From positions 1-15,041 of the forward strand of contig JAYEGJ010000025.1 in assembly GCA_034658975.1 (NCBI GenBank): a DNA stretch of 15,041 bases. The letters are read 5' to 3'. A model generated the notes under the pieces. The model worked only from the letters and a program-made list of their open reading frames with translations, ran no database searches and was not told the DNA's origin. The position numbers and the translations under genes were made by a program. Of this stretch, positions 14,069 through 15,041 are shown piece after piece. Numbering within the stretch: position 1 is the first letter of the stretch; every line of letters starts with the position of its first letter. This stretch comes from SZUA-217 sp034658975. Lineage in GTDB: Bacteria; Actinomycetota; Acidimicrobiia; Spongiisociales; ZC4RG35.

Positions 14069-15041
14069 GCATGAGTTCGGACCCGACTTCGATCTGGGCG
14101 ACCAGAGAGCAGATCCTGATCGGACAGGGAAACGTCGATCGCCTCGACCCCGGGACCGGCCCCGGTCGCTACGCCAGGGCGCTCGATGCACTTCGCTCGA
14201 GCGGACGCTCATTGGCGTTGGCCTCATTCACTTTTGATATCGACGAGCCGGGGTCCATAGTCGAGATCCCCGAGCGAGTAGAGACGGTCTCGGCGGCGGA
14301 TCTGACCCTTCACAACGGTCAATGGTCCGGCTCGGTTGTCTCCACTGGATACGACGACTGGACGTCCGGGCTGGCCGGCGCCCTCGAAACCATTGCTGCT
14401 GATGTTGTCGAGAAGGTCGTCCTCACCCGTCAGGTGGAGATGACGTTCTCCGACGACCTCGACATCCGCTCCATAGTCGCGAGACTCATCTCGGCGGAAC
14501 CGGACAGCTTCACTTTTGCCGTCGACGGCCTGGTCGGGGCCAGCCCGGAACTGCTCGTCTCACTGAGAAACGGCCACATCACGTCTCTCGCTCTTGCCGG
14601 GACTGCGGTCGAGGCTGCCGAACTGTCGTCCGATAAGATGGATCGCGAGCACTCCCTATCCCAGTCTTCCGTTGAAATGGGGCTCGCCCCCCATGTCATG
14701 GCTCTCGACGTAGACGACCGAACCGTCCTCCAGTTTGGGGACTTAAAGCATCTCGCCACCAGATTCGATGGGAGAGCCCGCCCGGAGACAACTGTTCTCG
14801 ATGTCCTCGCCTCGCTGCATCCGACCGCCGCCGTTGCCGGGACGCCCAAGGACACCGCCATGAAGACCATCAAGGACCTCGAGCCCAGGTCGCGCGGGCG
14901 CTATGCCGGTCCGGTTGGATGGTTCGACTCCGCGGGCGACGGTGAATTCGCGATCGCACTTCGGTGCGGTCTTCTCAGGGGACGGGAGGCCACCCTCTAT
15001 GCCGGTGGCGGAATCGTCGCCGGATCAGACGCCGACGCCGA
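14065..15041 (+). CDS. menF: Isochorismate synthase (MenF/EntC family), 3' end beyond window
   Basis: About 325 residues are visible and the frame is open to the window edge, so this is a nearly complete gene without its last codons. It converts chorismate to isochorismate for menaquinone or a siderophore. Visible: 'VVEKVVLTRQ' (114-123) with K117, the probable water-activating lysine of isochorismate synthases; 'GASPELLV' (158-165) with E162; 'LAGT' (177-180); 'DREHSL' (193-198); 'HLATRFDG' (229-236); 'HPTAAVAGTPKD' (252-263); 'RGRYAGPVGWFD' from about 277; 'IALRCG' (297-302); and 'YAGGGIVAGSDADA' from about 312, the terminal Mg-site motif. Anthranilate and aminodeoxychorismate synthases carry other residues at these points, so isochorismate synthase is favoured. 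The ATG (14065) overlaps the murI stop; a second in-frame ATG at 14071 is possible. MenF rather than a siderophore EntC is inferred, since no siderophore gene is in view. Confidence 0.9.
   Translation, partial: MSMSSDPTSIWATREQILIGQGNVDRLDPGTGPGRYARALDALRSSGRSLALASFTFDIDEPGSIVEIPERVETVSAADLTLHNGQWSGSVVSTGYDDWTSGLAGALETIAADVVEKVVLTRQVEMTFSDDLDIRSIVARLISAEPDSFTFAVDGLVGASPELLVSLRNGHITSLALAGTAVEAAELSSDKMDREHSLSQSSVEMGLAPHVMALDVDDRTVLQFGDLKHLATRFDGRARPETTVLDVLASLHPTAAVAGTPKDTAMKTIKDLEPRSRGRYAGPVGWFDSAGDGEFAIALRCGLLRGREATLYAGGGIVAGSDADA

Noticed and set aside
1..15041. CRISPR arrays, tRNA or rRNA genes, insertion sequences, phage genes, toxin-antitoxin pairs
   Set aside because: Looked for on both strands; no regularly spaced repeats, cloverleaf, terminal inverted repeats with transposase, or related proteins were found.

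Overview
The window reads as a GC-rich actinobacterial chromosome fragment, most likely from class Acidimicrobiia or a relative. The pointers are Thr/Asp/Gly-rich tethers behind lipoprotein lipoboxes, frequent GTG and TTG starts, dense 4-base stop/start overlaps, and lipid-type genes (alpha-methylacyl-CoA racemase, acyl-CoA synthetase, HSD10-type dehydrogenase) beside an isochorismate synthase for the menaquinone route. The lineage is inferred from style and gene content, not from a marker gene. There are no rRNA or tRNA genes, insertion sequences, CRISPR arrays or prophage genes, and no gene-free stretch longer than about 165 bases.

Bases 1-10313, all on the minus strand, form one block. Read in the direction of transcription it runs: AI-2E-family membrane protein (10313-9216); a large extracytoplasmic family 5 substrate-binding lipoprotein, SBP1 (9101-6951); a perfect 14-bp hairpin; permeases DppB (6787-5624) and DppC (5614-4493); ATPases OppD (4496-3441) and OppF (3444-2383); a second family 5 lipoprotein, SBP2 (2325-649); and a CoA-transferase family III / alpha-methylacyl-CoA racemase that runs off the left edge (652-1). 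OppD, OppF and the racemase each start inside the stop codon of the preceding gene (ATGA, ATGA, TTGA). This is a complete Dpp/Opp-type uptake system with two binding proteins and a metabolic enzyme coupled to its tail.

Bases 10374-14068 hold an AMP-forming acyl-CoA synthetase (plus strand), a convergent HSD10-like 3-hydroxyacyl-CoA dehydrogenase (minus strand), and divergently from it glutamate racemase MurI (plus strand). MurI overlaps by ATGA an isochorismate synthase (MenF/EntC family) that runs off the right edge.

The most notable observation is SBP2. Its N-terminus lacks the first segment of a family 5 binding protein (first strand, 'EP-T-LDP' motif, 'PVL' strand), and just that segment follows the usual C-terminal end of the fold. 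The protein therefore looks circularly permuted, with the new termini at a beta-turn. The other genes belong to known families. Secondary points are two extra predicted membrane segments in DppB, Cys clusters in both ATPases, an acyl-CoA synthetase without the acetate-selecting Trp, and a branched-acyl-CoA theme shared by three enzymes in the window.
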